From contig DAME01000017.1 of NCBI GenBank assembly GCA_002499545.1, positions 1 through 52,702 on the forward strand: 52,702 bases of DNA, read 5' to 3'. The position numbers and the translations under genes are program-made. Shown one piece after another: positions 17,277 to 24,783 of this stretch (within the stretch, counting starts at the first letter, position 1; each line of letters starts with the position of its first letter). The notes under the pieces were generated by a model, which searched no databases, was not told where the DNA came from, and saw only the letters and a program-made list of their open reading frames with translations. The DNA is from Euryarchaeota archaeon UBA88 (GTDB lineage Archaea > Thermoplasmatota > Poseidoniia > Poseidoniales > Poseidoniaceae).

Positions 17277-18182
17277 TTACAGCCAGTTCTTTGGCGCTTT
17301 GAGTAGTTCGACGAGTGCAAATTCGTCACTGCCCGGTTCCGGTGAATGGCAATACTCCCACCGTGCAGTCAACGGCAGCGACATCAGAATACTTTCAATT
17401 CGGCCGTTGGTCGTGAGACCAAACGTGGTGCCCCTGTCATAGACCAGATTGAACTCAACGTAGCGGCCACGTCGTACCTGCTGCCACTCTTTTTGTTCGG
17501 ATGTGAAGGGTAGGTCTTTTCTTCGTTCAATAATCGGAAGATACGATTCGAGAAAAGAGTGAGCACAGTCTTTGACGAATGCGAAGCAATCGTCTTTACT
17601 CGCTCCATTGATGTCGTCAAAAAACAGCCCTCCAAGCCCCCGGCGTTCGCCTCGGTGCTTGATGAAGAAGTAGTCGTCACACCACTGTTTGAATGCAGCA
17701 TAGTCAGCAACTTCATGTCGATCACAAACGTCCTTGTGAACTTGGTGAAAGTGTATCGCATCTTCTTCGAACAAGTAACTCGGCGTGAGGTCGGCTCCTC
17801 CCCCAAACCACCAACTCCCTGGCTTCTTACCTTCACCACGTTCGAAGTAACGATAATTTGCGTGTACGGTAGGCGCCATTGGATTTTTTGGATGGAGTAC
17901 CAGACTTACACCGGTCGCAAAAAAATCGAGATCTTCACCTTGAAGTTCATGTCCACCACCCATGCTTTGAGCTGCTTGTGGGCTGAGCGTTCCGTGGACT
18001 ACGCTCACGTTGACTCCCGCTTTTTCAAACACCTTTCCACCACTGAACACCCGACTACGGCCACCGCCGCCTTCTTCACGGGTCCACGTATCTTCTCGGT
18101 ATTCAACGCCATCAAGAGCAAGAAGCGATTGACAGATGAGGTCTTGGACCTCATAGACCATGTCTGACATACGTTGGCGCAT
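17277..18182 (-). CDS. hemF: Oxygen-dependent coproporphyrinogen III oxidase
   Basis: 301 residues, the normal HemF length. Oxidatively decarboxylates coproporphyrinogen III to protoporphyrinogen IX using O2. The family signature is nearly complete: VHANYRYFE (conserved His), SWWFGGGADLTPSYLFEEDA, KHRGERRGLGGLFFDDIN, and the C-terminal RRGRYVEFNLVYDRGTTFGL with ESILMSLPLTARWEY. The start at 18182 lies one base after the hemE stop, so translation is coupled. Use of HemF rather than the radical-SAM HemN points to an aerobic cell. The same frame stays open further upstream inside hemE, but that part is not HemF-like. Confidence 0.97.
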   Translation of the reverse strand: MRQRMSDMVYEVQDLICQSLLALDGVEYREDTWTREEGGGGRSRVFSGGKVFEKAGVNVSVVHGTLSPQAAQSMGGGHELQGEDLDFFATGVSLVLHPKNPMAPTVHANYRYFERGEGKKPGSWWFGGGADLTPSYLFEEDAIHFHQVHKDVCDRHEVADYAAFKQWCDDYFFIKHRGERRGLGGLFFDDINGASKDDCFAFVKDCAHSFLESYLPIIERRKDLPFTSEQKEWQQVRRGRYVEFNLVYDRGTTFGLTTNGRIESILMSLPLTARWEYCHSPEPGSDEFALVELLKAPKNWL

Positions 18183-18183
18183 G

Positions 18184-19221
18184 CTACTCACCCACGATGG
18201 TGCGCAACACGGTTTCGACACACTCGATGCGAGCTGAGGGAGCAAAGCCGTGTCCGAGATTGAAGATGTGGCCTGGAGCATCGCCTGCTTCCTGCAAAAC
18301 CTTTCGAGTCGCACGACCGGCCATTTCTGCTGACCCGTGAAGGAGAGAAGGGTCGAGGTTACCCTGGAAGGCAAACTTTTCACCAAACTGTTGACGATTT
18401 AGGGCTAAATTATCTCTCCAGTCAAGGGATATTGCATCGACATCGAGTTCACGAATCAATGGGTGAAGGTGGGCGGATCCTTTGGCGTAATGGATAACTG
18501 GAACGTGCTTGTCACACTTTCCTCTGAAGACCTCAATGGCTTTTTGCGTAGCAGGCATGGCGAAAGTACGGTACGTTTCAGGGTCCAAGAGACCGGCCCA
18601 TGTATCGAACAACTGCACGGCATCTGCCCCCCCGTAATTGACTTGGTCGGCAAGTAAATCACCAACGATTTCTCCCATCGTCTGAAACAGGTGATGAGCT
18701 TTTTCAGGATTTGAGAATACTTTAGCTCGAGCATTGTGAAAATCCTTGTCGCCCGTTCCTCCAGAAAGCAGGTACATGGCAATGGTCCAAGGTGAACCAA
18801 CAAAGCCGAGGTGCGCGAGCGAGCCATCCGTCTTTTCGCCGATTGCTTTGAGGCCCTCTGCCGCCCAAGGTGCGTGTTTGCGAGCGGAGAAGTCAATCCA
18901 GTCGTCGACATCTTCGAGTTCAAACGGATCGATTCGGATTCCACCACCGTATTCAACTTCGTATCCAAGACTGGGCAAGGGGGTGAGTATATCACTGAAA
19001 ATAATCGCCGCGTCGATGTGCTTGTACCGTTGAATGGGTTGAAGAGTGATTTCAGAACAAAGGTCCGCGTCCTGACACCGCTCCCAGAACGAGTGCTTTG
19101 CAGCAATCGCTCGGTATTCGGGCAAATGTCGGCCAGCTTGACGCATGAACCACACTGGCGTTCTGTCGACTGGTTGAAGATTGAGGGCGGAAACGATTCG
19201 CTCTTTTCCATTCATGTCCAT
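18184..19221 (-). CDS. hemE: Uroporphyrinogen III decarboxylase
   Basis: 345 residues. Converts uroporphyrinogen III to coproporphyrinogen III by removing four carboxyls. The diagnostic N-terminal RTPVWFMRQAGRHLPEYR is intact with its substrate-binding Arg residues. FSDILTPLPSLGYEVEYGGG holds the catalytic Asp, and GFVGSPWTIAMYLLSGG and the C-terminal FNLGHGFAPSARIECVE (the NLGHG block) follow. Start at 19221 overlaps the hemL stop as TGATG. ATG at 19215 and TTG at 19224 are alternatives that change only two or one residues. Confidence 0.97.
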   Translation of the reverse strand: MDMNGKERIVSALNLQPVDRTPVWFMRQAGRHLPEYRAIAAKHSFWERCQDADLCSEITLQPIQRYKHIDAAIIFSDILTPLPSLGYEVEYGGGIRIDPFELEDVDDWIDFSARKHAPWAAEGLKAIGEKTDGSLAHLGFVGSPWTIAMYLLSGGTGDKDFHNARAKVFSNPEKAHHLFQTMGEIVGDLLADQVNYGGADAVQLFDTWAGLLDPETYRTFAMPATQKAIEVFRGKCDKHVPVIHYAKGSAHLHPLIRELDVDAISLDWRDNLALNRQQFGEKFAFQGNLDPSLLHGSAEMAGRATRKVLQEAGDAPGHIFNLGHGFAPSARIECVETVLRTIVGE

Positions 19222-20507
19222 CAATCCAATTCACTCAAAACTTCATCAAGGGCCGAAACCATACCGAGAATATGCTTCTCCTCGTGTACGGTTGATATAA
19301 AACCAACTTCGTACGAAGAGGGGGCAAGCATGTACCCTCGTTCAAGCAACCCTTTGTGAACCAGAGAATACAGCACGCCCGCATTACTCGGTATTCCTGA
19401 AGCACATCGCGGAGGAGTCTCTGCACCGGGCGAAAACCAAAACAGGCTTCCATGACGAACAATATGCATTGGAAACGAATGTTTCTCTAAAACCGTATTG
19501 ACTTCGGCCTCAAGCAACGAGCCAAGACCCTCCAGCACTTCATAGGCGTCTTCAGTGAGCATGTCCAATGTCTGGATTCCTGCTGCCATTGCTAGCGGGT
19601 TACCAGACAGGGTTCCTGCCTGATATACCGGGCCGAGCGGTGATAATTTCTCCATGATTTCTCTTCGAGCGCCGTAAGCACCCACGGGCAAACCTCCACC
19701 AATCACTTTGCCAAGTGTGGTGATGTCTGGTTCTATGTCGACAAGAGCGCCGTAACTACCTTGTTCGAACCTGAAACCGCTGATAACTTCGTCAAAAATA
19801 AGCAGTGCTCCGTGGGCAGTACAGAGTTCTCGTAATTTTGCCAGATACTCAGGTCGTTGGACGAGCAGCCCATTGTTTGCGGGGAGTGGTTCAATGATGA
19901 CGGCGGCGATTGAATCACCGTGTTCCTCAAACAGGTATTCTACAATTTCATCATCATCCAGCGGAGCAACGAGTGTGGTGCCGATTGTATCGCTGGGAAT
20001 TCCTGGGCTGCTGGCGATTCCAAACGTGGCAAGTCCGCTTCCCGAACTGACCATCAATGAATCGACGTGCCCGTGATAGCAGCCTTCGAATTTGATGATA
20101 TTGTCCCGGCCCGTATAGCCACGAGCGAGACGAACAGCGCTCATGACCGCCTCAGTTCCTGAACTTACAAATCGCACCATGTCCATGAAGGGAAAGCGGT
20201 TCTTGACGCGCTTAGCGAGTTCAATCTCGCCAACGTGAGGGGCACCAAAAGATGTGCCGTTTTGCATGGTTTGGTAGACTTTATCGATAATGTTTGGATG
20301 AGAGTGGCCGTGAATTAAAGGGCCCCACGATTGTACAAAATCGACCAATTCATTTCCGTCGACATCGGTCACGGTAACGCCGGACGCCTTGTGAAAATAA
20401 ATCGGGCTACCGTGGACTGATTTGAAGGCCCGTACAGGCGAGTTGACACCTCCGACGAGGTGGTTGAGCGCTTCATTGTGCAGTTCATTTGAATTCTCAC
20501 GTTGCAT
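19221..20507 (-). CDS. hemL: Glutamate-1-semialdehyde 2,1-aminomutase
   Basis: 428 residues. PLP enzyme that converts glutamate-1-semialdehyde to 5-aminolevulinate, second step of the C5 route. Motifs: LVGGVNSPVRAFKSV at the N-terminus, FVQSWGPLIHGHSHP, FEGCYHGHVDSLMVSSGSG, LLIFDEVISGFRF (PLP-binding Asp), TTLGKVIGGGLPVGAYGAR with the Schiff-base Lys, and YQAGTLSGNPLAMAAG. GAGGTGA overlapping the hemB stop lies five bases upstream of ATG. It is nine bases after hemB in the operon. All key residues look intact. Confidence 0.97.
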   Translation of the reverse strand: MQRENSNELHNEALNHLVGGVNSPVRAFKSVHGSPIYFHKASGVTVTDVDGNELVDFVQSWGPLIHGHSHPNIIDKVYQTMQNGTSFGAPHVGEIELAKRVKNRFPFMDMVRFVSSGTEAVMSAVRLARGYTGRDNIIKFEGCYHGHVDSLMVSSGSGLATFGIASSPGIPSDTIGTTLVAPLDDDEIVEYLFEEHGDSIAAVIIEPLPANNGLLVQRPEYLAKLRELCTAHGALLIFDEVISGFRFEQGSYGALVDIEPDITTLGKVIGGGLPVGAYGARREIMEKLSPLGPVYQAGTLSGNPLAMAAGIQTLDMLTEDAYEVLEGLGSLLEAEVNTVLEKHSFPMHIVRHGSLFWFSPGAETPPRCASGIPSNAGVLYSLVHKGLLERGYMLAPSSYEVGFISTVHEEKHILGMVSALDEVLSELD

Positions 20508-20516
20508 GAGATCACC

Positions 20517-21491
20517 TCATTGAAACCACTGGAGGCGAACTGCCTCGCGGGTGTGGTAACTTACAATTATGTCAGCACCGGCTCTTTTGAATCCATGGAA
20601 AATCTCAGTGACCATGTTTTTGCGAGAAGATTCGTCTTCAGCAGATGTCATGACCATAGAATATTCACCACTTACGTTGTAGACTGCAACCGGTCTATGA
20701 ATTGCATTCGCTACTTCGCGAACAACATCCATGTAGGCGAGTGCAGGTTTTACCATGATGATGTCTGCACCTTCCGCAACGTCATTTGTTGCTTCGAAAA
20801 TTGCCTCAGAATAACCGGATGTAACGTCCATTTGATGGGTCGCTCGGTCACCAAACGACGGCGAACTCGAGGCTGCGTCTCTGAACGGTCCATAAAACGA
20901 AGAAGCATATTTTACTGAATACGAGAGGATGCCGGTGTCGGTATGGCCGGCTTGTTCGAAGCTGTCGCGAATGGCTCCGATTCGTCCGTCCATCATGTCA
21001 GATGCAGCGATATAGTCTGCACCGGCTTCTGCATGGGAAAGCGCTATTTGCGACAGTACGGGGAGAGTTAAATCATTGTCCAGTGCTTGATTATGTACAA
21101 TTCCACAGTGCCCGTGATCGGTTGCGGTACACAAGCAGACATCGGTCATGATGACGATATCGCCTCCAAATTTCGACTTCAATTCCCGAACTGCATTGTG
21201 CAACGGCATGTGGGTATGGGATGCGACCGTGGCTGCAGAATCTTTGAGTGATGGGTCGACAATTGGAAAGAGCATGTGGTTGGAGATACCCATGGCCATA
21301 TCATCAGCGATTGTCTGGACCAAGACATCGACCGATTGCAGTGAAATCCCCGGCATGCTGTTGATTTCTACGTCAACACCTTCGCCATCAACGACAAAAT
21401 GGGGCTGTACGAGGGAGTGAGCAATGGAAGACGAATTGATCAGTTTACGGCGGGCTGCTGTCCAGCGGTTTATCCGTGGTCGTATCTTCAT
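20517..21491 (-). CDS. hemB: Porphobilinogen synthase (5-aminolevulinate dehydratase)
   Basis: 324 residues. Condenses two 5-aminolevulinates to porphobilinogen. The zinc-type signature DVCLCTATDHGHCGI has the three Cys ligands, so a Zn-dependent form is expected. Two active-site Lys blocks are present: ILSYSVKYASSFYGPFRDAA and DIIMVKPALAYMDVV. The N-terminal ten residues include RPRINRWTAARRKLI, a variant of the usual RPRRLR start. ATG follows the hemCD stop directly (TGAATG), with GAGGTGA seven bases upstream. The end, SYHTREAVRLQW, keeps the usual Y.T.....WL pattern. Confidence 0.97.
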   Translation of the reverse strand: MKIRPRINRWTAARRKLINSSSIAHSLVQPHFVVDGEGVDVEINSMPGISLQSVDVLVQTIADDMAMGISNHMLFPIVDPSLKDSAATVASHTHMPLHNAVRELKSKFGGDIVIMTDVCLCTATDHGHCGIVHNQALDNDLTLPVLSQIALSHAEAGADYIAASDMMDGRIGAIRDSFEQAGHTDTGILSYSVKYASSFYGPFRDAASSSPSFGDRATHQMDVTSGYSEAIFEATNDVAEGADIIMVKPALAYMDVVREVANAIHRPVAVYNVSGEYSMVMTSAEDESSRKNMVTEIFHGFKRAGADIIVSYHTREAVRLQWFQ

Positions 21492-23189
21492 TCAGTCATC
21501 ACCTCGATTTGTTTTCCACCAGCGTGCTATGAATTCAGCGGTTGGACCTTGAAGAATTTCGACCGTTGCATTTTGAAAATACGGAAGTGATTCGATGGCC
21601 TCTCTGGATGCCTTACCCATGCACAGTATATTTTTAGGTACGGGTAGCGAATTTTGAACCCAAGCATGCGCCGAGGAAGGTGAAGAGAGAAGCAGTGCAT
21701 CACCTTCATGGAGTTCAAACGGTTCAACTTTACGAGATGCATTTTGATAGCCAACCCACGATCGAACGTCAAAACCCAATCGTTCGAGGCTCGCCTCAAG
21801 TTCGGGCGAAGCAACAGATGAACGAGGCAAGAACAATTCAGTCTCTCTGTCTAAATTTCGATCGATGTACTCAATGAGTTCCGATGAATTGCGAGATTGC
21901 GCACAAATTGAGACCGTCACGCCCCGGCGAAAGCATGCCCGGGCCGTACCTTCTCCGATGGCAAGCCATTGAATTCGGTTGATATCCCCGTTGTGTTTGG
22001 CGACTTCAATAGCACATTTAGCTGCGAATGGAGAAGTCAAAATGAGGTAGGGCCAATGGCTCCGAGATGTCGATTCATCAATAAACTCCGAAGGCCAATT
22101 TTCAACCAGTGGACTGAGTTCAAGAACGGGGAGGTTCATCACATCAATGGCTCCGTTTTGTAGCACGTTGGCAAGACGATCGGAATTCAACGTCGAAATA
22201 ATCTTTCTTCCCGAAGGTGATTGAGTTGGGGGGGGCGTGAATAACTTCGGTAAAACCGGTGTGAATTCTGAAACTGGACCGGAATATGTTTTGGTCGAAA
22301 AGCCGTATCCGGTGCAGAAACTTTCCCGCCAATCACTTGGACTCACCTGAACGGATATGTTGTCTGAATGTACCTTTATTCCAGCAGGATACAGGCATCC
22401 ACCGCCAAACGAGTCAAGGTACGCTTTCTCTTTTTCAACATCGGTCTCGGTGTCTGGGTCGTTCAAAACAGTACGAATCCGGTCTATTTCGTCCAGTGAC
22501 CCATCTGCGTGACAGTGCACCGATATAGCGCCTTGGCCGGGAGCGGTTGGCCAGTCTCGTTCATCGATTCGAAGCGCACTAAACTCAAGCATCCAGGGTT
22601 CCAAGGCACCAATGCTAAAAAGACGCTGGAGGCCTACTTCCGCAAGAATCAGAGCGTCTGCTCTACCTTGGGATAAACGCTTCAAACGAGTTTCGATTTG
22701 CCCGCGAACAGCTACGGGAATCAGGTCACTCCTCTCACTCAAAATGAAGGACTGGCGTCGCCCAGAAACCGTACCTATCATTCCTCCCTTTGGAATGTAG
22801 CGAACCGCCGATTGAAGTCGAACGGTCTCGCCAGACTGTAGGACTGATTGAAGCGAGGGGAGGTCGTCTCGCTGAGCGAACACGAGAACGTCGCTGGTTT
22901 GGCCGCGCTCAAGATACGCTAATGTCCGGATCGATTCATCAATTTGCACTGGTACATCCTTGCATGAATGAACCGATATATCGACCGTGTTATCGAGGAG
23001 TTTCGCATCGATAGCGTGAATAAATTGGCCTACATTTTTTGCCAAATCACCGCTAAGTGATAAGTCGCCCTTGGAGGAGATACCCACGATTTCTGTTGTA
23101 AATCCGTTGTCTATAAGCTTCTGACTGACTGTGTTAGCCTGCCACATAGCCAGTGTTGAAGTCCGTGTCCCTATGCGAAGATGGGTCAA
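21492..23189 (-). CDS. hemCD: Fused hydroxymethylbilane synthase / uroporphyrinogen III synthase (HemC-HemD)
   Basis: A 565-residue bifunctional protein. Residues 1 to about 310 are HemC: LRIGTRTSTLAMWQANTV, HSCKDVPVQIDES (the catalytic Asp and surrounding Lys/Asp block), GTVSGRRQSFIL, AEVGLQRL, TAPGQGAISVHC, and FGGGCLYPAG, whose Cys attaches the dipyrromethane cofactor. Residues from about 335 to the end are HemD-like: GRKIISTLNSDRLANVL, LILTSPFAAKCAIEVAKHNG, WLAIGEGTARACFRRG, FLPRSSVASPELEASLERLG and LLLSSPSSAHAWV. HemD conservation is naturally low, so that half is called by layout and position. The start overlaps the hemA stop as ATGA. Confidence 0.93.
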   Translation of the reverse strand: MTHLRIGTRTSTLAMWQANTVSQKLIDNGFTTEIVGISSKGDLSLSGDLAKNVGQFIHAIDAKLLDNTVDISVHSCKDVPVQIDESIRTLAYLERGQTSDVLVFAQRDDLPSLQSVLQSGETVRLQSAVRYIPKGGMIGTVSGRRQSFILSERSDLIPVAVRGQIETRLKRLSQGRADALILAEVGLQRLFSIGALEPWMLEFSALRIDERDWPTAPGQGAISVHCHADGSLDEIDRIRTVLNDPDTETDVEKEKAYLDSFGGGCLYPAGIKVHSDNISVQVSPSDWRESFCTGYGFSTKTYSGPVSEFTPVLPKLFTPPPTQSPSGRKIISTLNSDRLANVLQNGAIDVMNLPVLELSPLVENWPSEFIDESTSRSHWPYLILTSPFAAKCAIEVAKHNGDINRIQWLAIGEGTARACFRRGVTVSICAQSRNSSELIEYIDRNLDRETELFLPRSSVASPELEASLERLGFDVRSWVGYQNASRKVEPFELHEGDALLLSSPSSAHAWVQNSLPVPKNILCMGKASREAIESLPYFQNATVEILQGPTAEFIARWWKTNRGDD

Positions 23190-24577
23190 GGTTTGGCCTC
23201 CGACAGAGTCGCACGTTGATTCATCAACAGTATCGACTCAGTCACATCACTGGCGACCCTCTTAAGAAGAATTGTATCGAATGGCCGGTCAGTTGATAGG
23301 ACCATTTCTTGCAATTGATCGATGCTAAATGGCCCTTCCTGATTGCATATCCAAGTTGCAATCTCTCTCGAGAATGGACCGTATTGCGCCGCATGAGAAT
23401 CATCGGATGATTGTTCTTCAACCCATGATTGAGACAGCTTCTCCATGGCTGTGTACATGTGAGAACGGAACTGGGCGTTGCTCTTATCGGTTAGAGCGCC
23501 CATATATTTTTTTTCAATATCGTGAATCAGTTGCTCGCTCTGGTCGATTATGGTTTGGTAATCCCATTCAATCCCAAGACGGTGAGCTGCTCGAATCCAG
23601 TGTTCCATACCGTACAGAACTTGGCCTTCATGAAGCGCACTGGTATCGATTGATGGCGGCCATGAAAAGTCCATCACTCGTGCTTTACTGGTGACTGGAA
23701 GTTGCGTGTCTGCATCATACATCGGCGTCGTGTTCCGAACCGTTGAAATGACCATGTTTACTTCAAAGGTAGAACCGTGCCATTCATCGAATGAGATGAA
23801 CTGAACGCTTTCAGAACCTTCCAATTTCCGGTTGCGGGACTTTTCGGGATTGCGACTGACGATTGTGTGGTTGGTTTGACCGAGTGATACGAGAACTTGT
23901 GAGGCTTTTCTCCCCATTTCCCCGTACCCGAGAATCACAATGGAGGAGTTTTGATTTTCTTCCAATGCCTCAACCATCGCCGTAGTTGCAAGGTTCAGCA
24001 TCGATTCCGTGGTTTGATTGAAATCAAAATGCTTACGGATGATTCTGTTACCTGAAACAACGTGTTCGAAAAAAGAACTGTTGATGTCACTCAAGAGTCC
24101 GTTCTTTCGATGCCATGAAACCGCACCTCTAAACTGAGACATGACTTGTAATTCTCCCATTATGAATGAGTCCAGACCGCTGCATACTTTCACCAAATGA
24201 CGCCATACATCAATGCCGGTAAATGAGTCGAAAGGCGCATCTTCAAGCGATGTTGACGATAATACGGCTTGTTTTAGTCGTTCTATGTCCGAGGAAAAAC
24301 CAACGTAAAGAACGCGGTTGCACGTTGAAAATTCAAACACGTCAACTCCAAATTCATTGGAGAGATTGCGAACATACGCCAAGCGTTGGTCCTTCGTGAG
24401 ACCTTCGGTGGTAAGATATTTTACGTGTTCAACATTGTCGGCATTTATCCTCATTGAAACCATGCTGATGTTGTTCATCATTGCGGTAGCATCGACGCGC
24501 TTACCACCGATGTTGTGAGTTCCTGAAGTGTTAAGAAAACGCGAAAGGTCGATATTAGGGTTCCCTAAATCTTTCAT
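23186..24577 (-). CDS. hemA: Glutamyl-tRNA reductase
   Basis: 463 residues. NADPH-dependent reduction of glutamyl-tRNA to glutamate-1-semialdehyde, first step of the C5 route. Seen: FEFSTCNRVLYVGFSS with the catalytic Cys, the VCSGLDSFIMGELQVMSQFR block (GLDS..GE.Q...Q), the Rossmann VILGYGEMGRKASQVL, TIVSRNPEKSR, VNMVISTVRNTTPM, and a C-terminal helical dimerisation part. About 35 residues precede the usual start, so initiation could be further inside (Met near residue 33). ATG 24577 is preceded by GGAAGG and a run of nine G; an in-frame ATG at 24595 lies on the other side of that run. First gene of the operon. Confidence 0.93.
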   Translation of the reverse strand: MKDLGNPNIDLSRFLNTSGTHNIGGKRVDATAMMNNISMVSMRINADNVEHVKYLTTEGLTKDQRLAYVRNLSNEFGVDVFEFSTCNRVLYVGFSSDIERLKQAVLSSTSLEDAPFDSFTGIDVWRHLVKVCSGLDSFIMGELQVMSQFRGAVSWHRKNGLLSDINSSFFEHVVSGNRIIRKHFDFNQTTESMLNLATTAMVEALEENQNSSIVILGYGEMGRKASQVLVSLGQTNHTIVSRNPEKSRNRKLEGSESVQFISFDEWHGSTFEVNMVISTVRNTTPMYDADTQLPVTSKARVMDFSWPPSIDTSALHEGQVLYGMEHWIRAAHRLGIEWDYQTIIDQSEQLIHDIEKKYMGALTDKSNAQFRSHMYTAMEKLSQSWVEEQSSDDSHAAQYGPFSREIATWICNQEGPFSIDQLQEMVLSTDRPFDTILLKRVASDVTESILLMNQRATLSEAKP

Positions 24578-24644
24578 CCTTCCCCCCCCCTTCATAATGA
24601 CCGCGCATTTCCCCTTTATGAAGGTCGGTTTTGAGATGTTTGAA

Positions 24645-24655
24645 GAAATATAAAC
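24645..24655 (-). promoter_or_regulatory. TATA element for the hem operon
   Basis: GTTTATATTTC on the minus strand, about 68-78 bases before hemA ATG. A transcription start some 25 bases downstream would give a leader of about 45 bases. It is the only TATA-like sequence on this strand in the spacer. Confidence 0.45.
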
Positions 24656-24699
24656 GAGTCAGCTTTGTTGCGAACAGTTGCCAAAAGTTCAATCGAGAT

Positions 24700-24723
24700 C
24701 GTACGAGCAGCCCTGCTCGTACG
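24700..24723. promoter_or_regulatory. Perfect 24-base inverted repeat between hemA and the divergent CXCH gene
   Basis: CGTACGAGCAG, two C, then the exact reverse complement CTGCTCGTACG. It lies about 45 bases upstream of the hemA TATA and about 31 bases upstream of the TATA of the plus-strand gene, between the two divergent promoters. The two-base spacer is too short for an RNA hairpin loop and no T-run follows, so a dimeric protein operator is the likelier reading. Confidence 0.6.
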
Positions 24724-24753
24724 GATAAGTCCCAGCGTAGCAAAAAGCATGCA

Positions 24754-24760
24754 CATATAA
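24754..24760 (+). promoter_or_regulatory. TATA element for the CXCH/thrombospondin-repeat gene
   Basis: CATATAA with a purine-rich stretch (CAAAAAG) before it. It ends 23 bases before the ATG at 24784, so the transcript may be leaderless or nearly so. Confidence 0.5.
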
Positions 24761-24783
24761 CCAAGGATTGTTCATCAAGGGGT

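Noticed and set aside
18183..18386. Longer N-terminus for HemF
   Set aside because: The extra residues are the out-of-frame reading of the hemE 3' end and do not resemble HemF; the ATG one base after the hemE stop fits.
24700..24723. The palindrome as an intrinsic terminator
   Set aside because: Two-base loop, no T-run on either side, and position between divergent promoters rather than after a gene.
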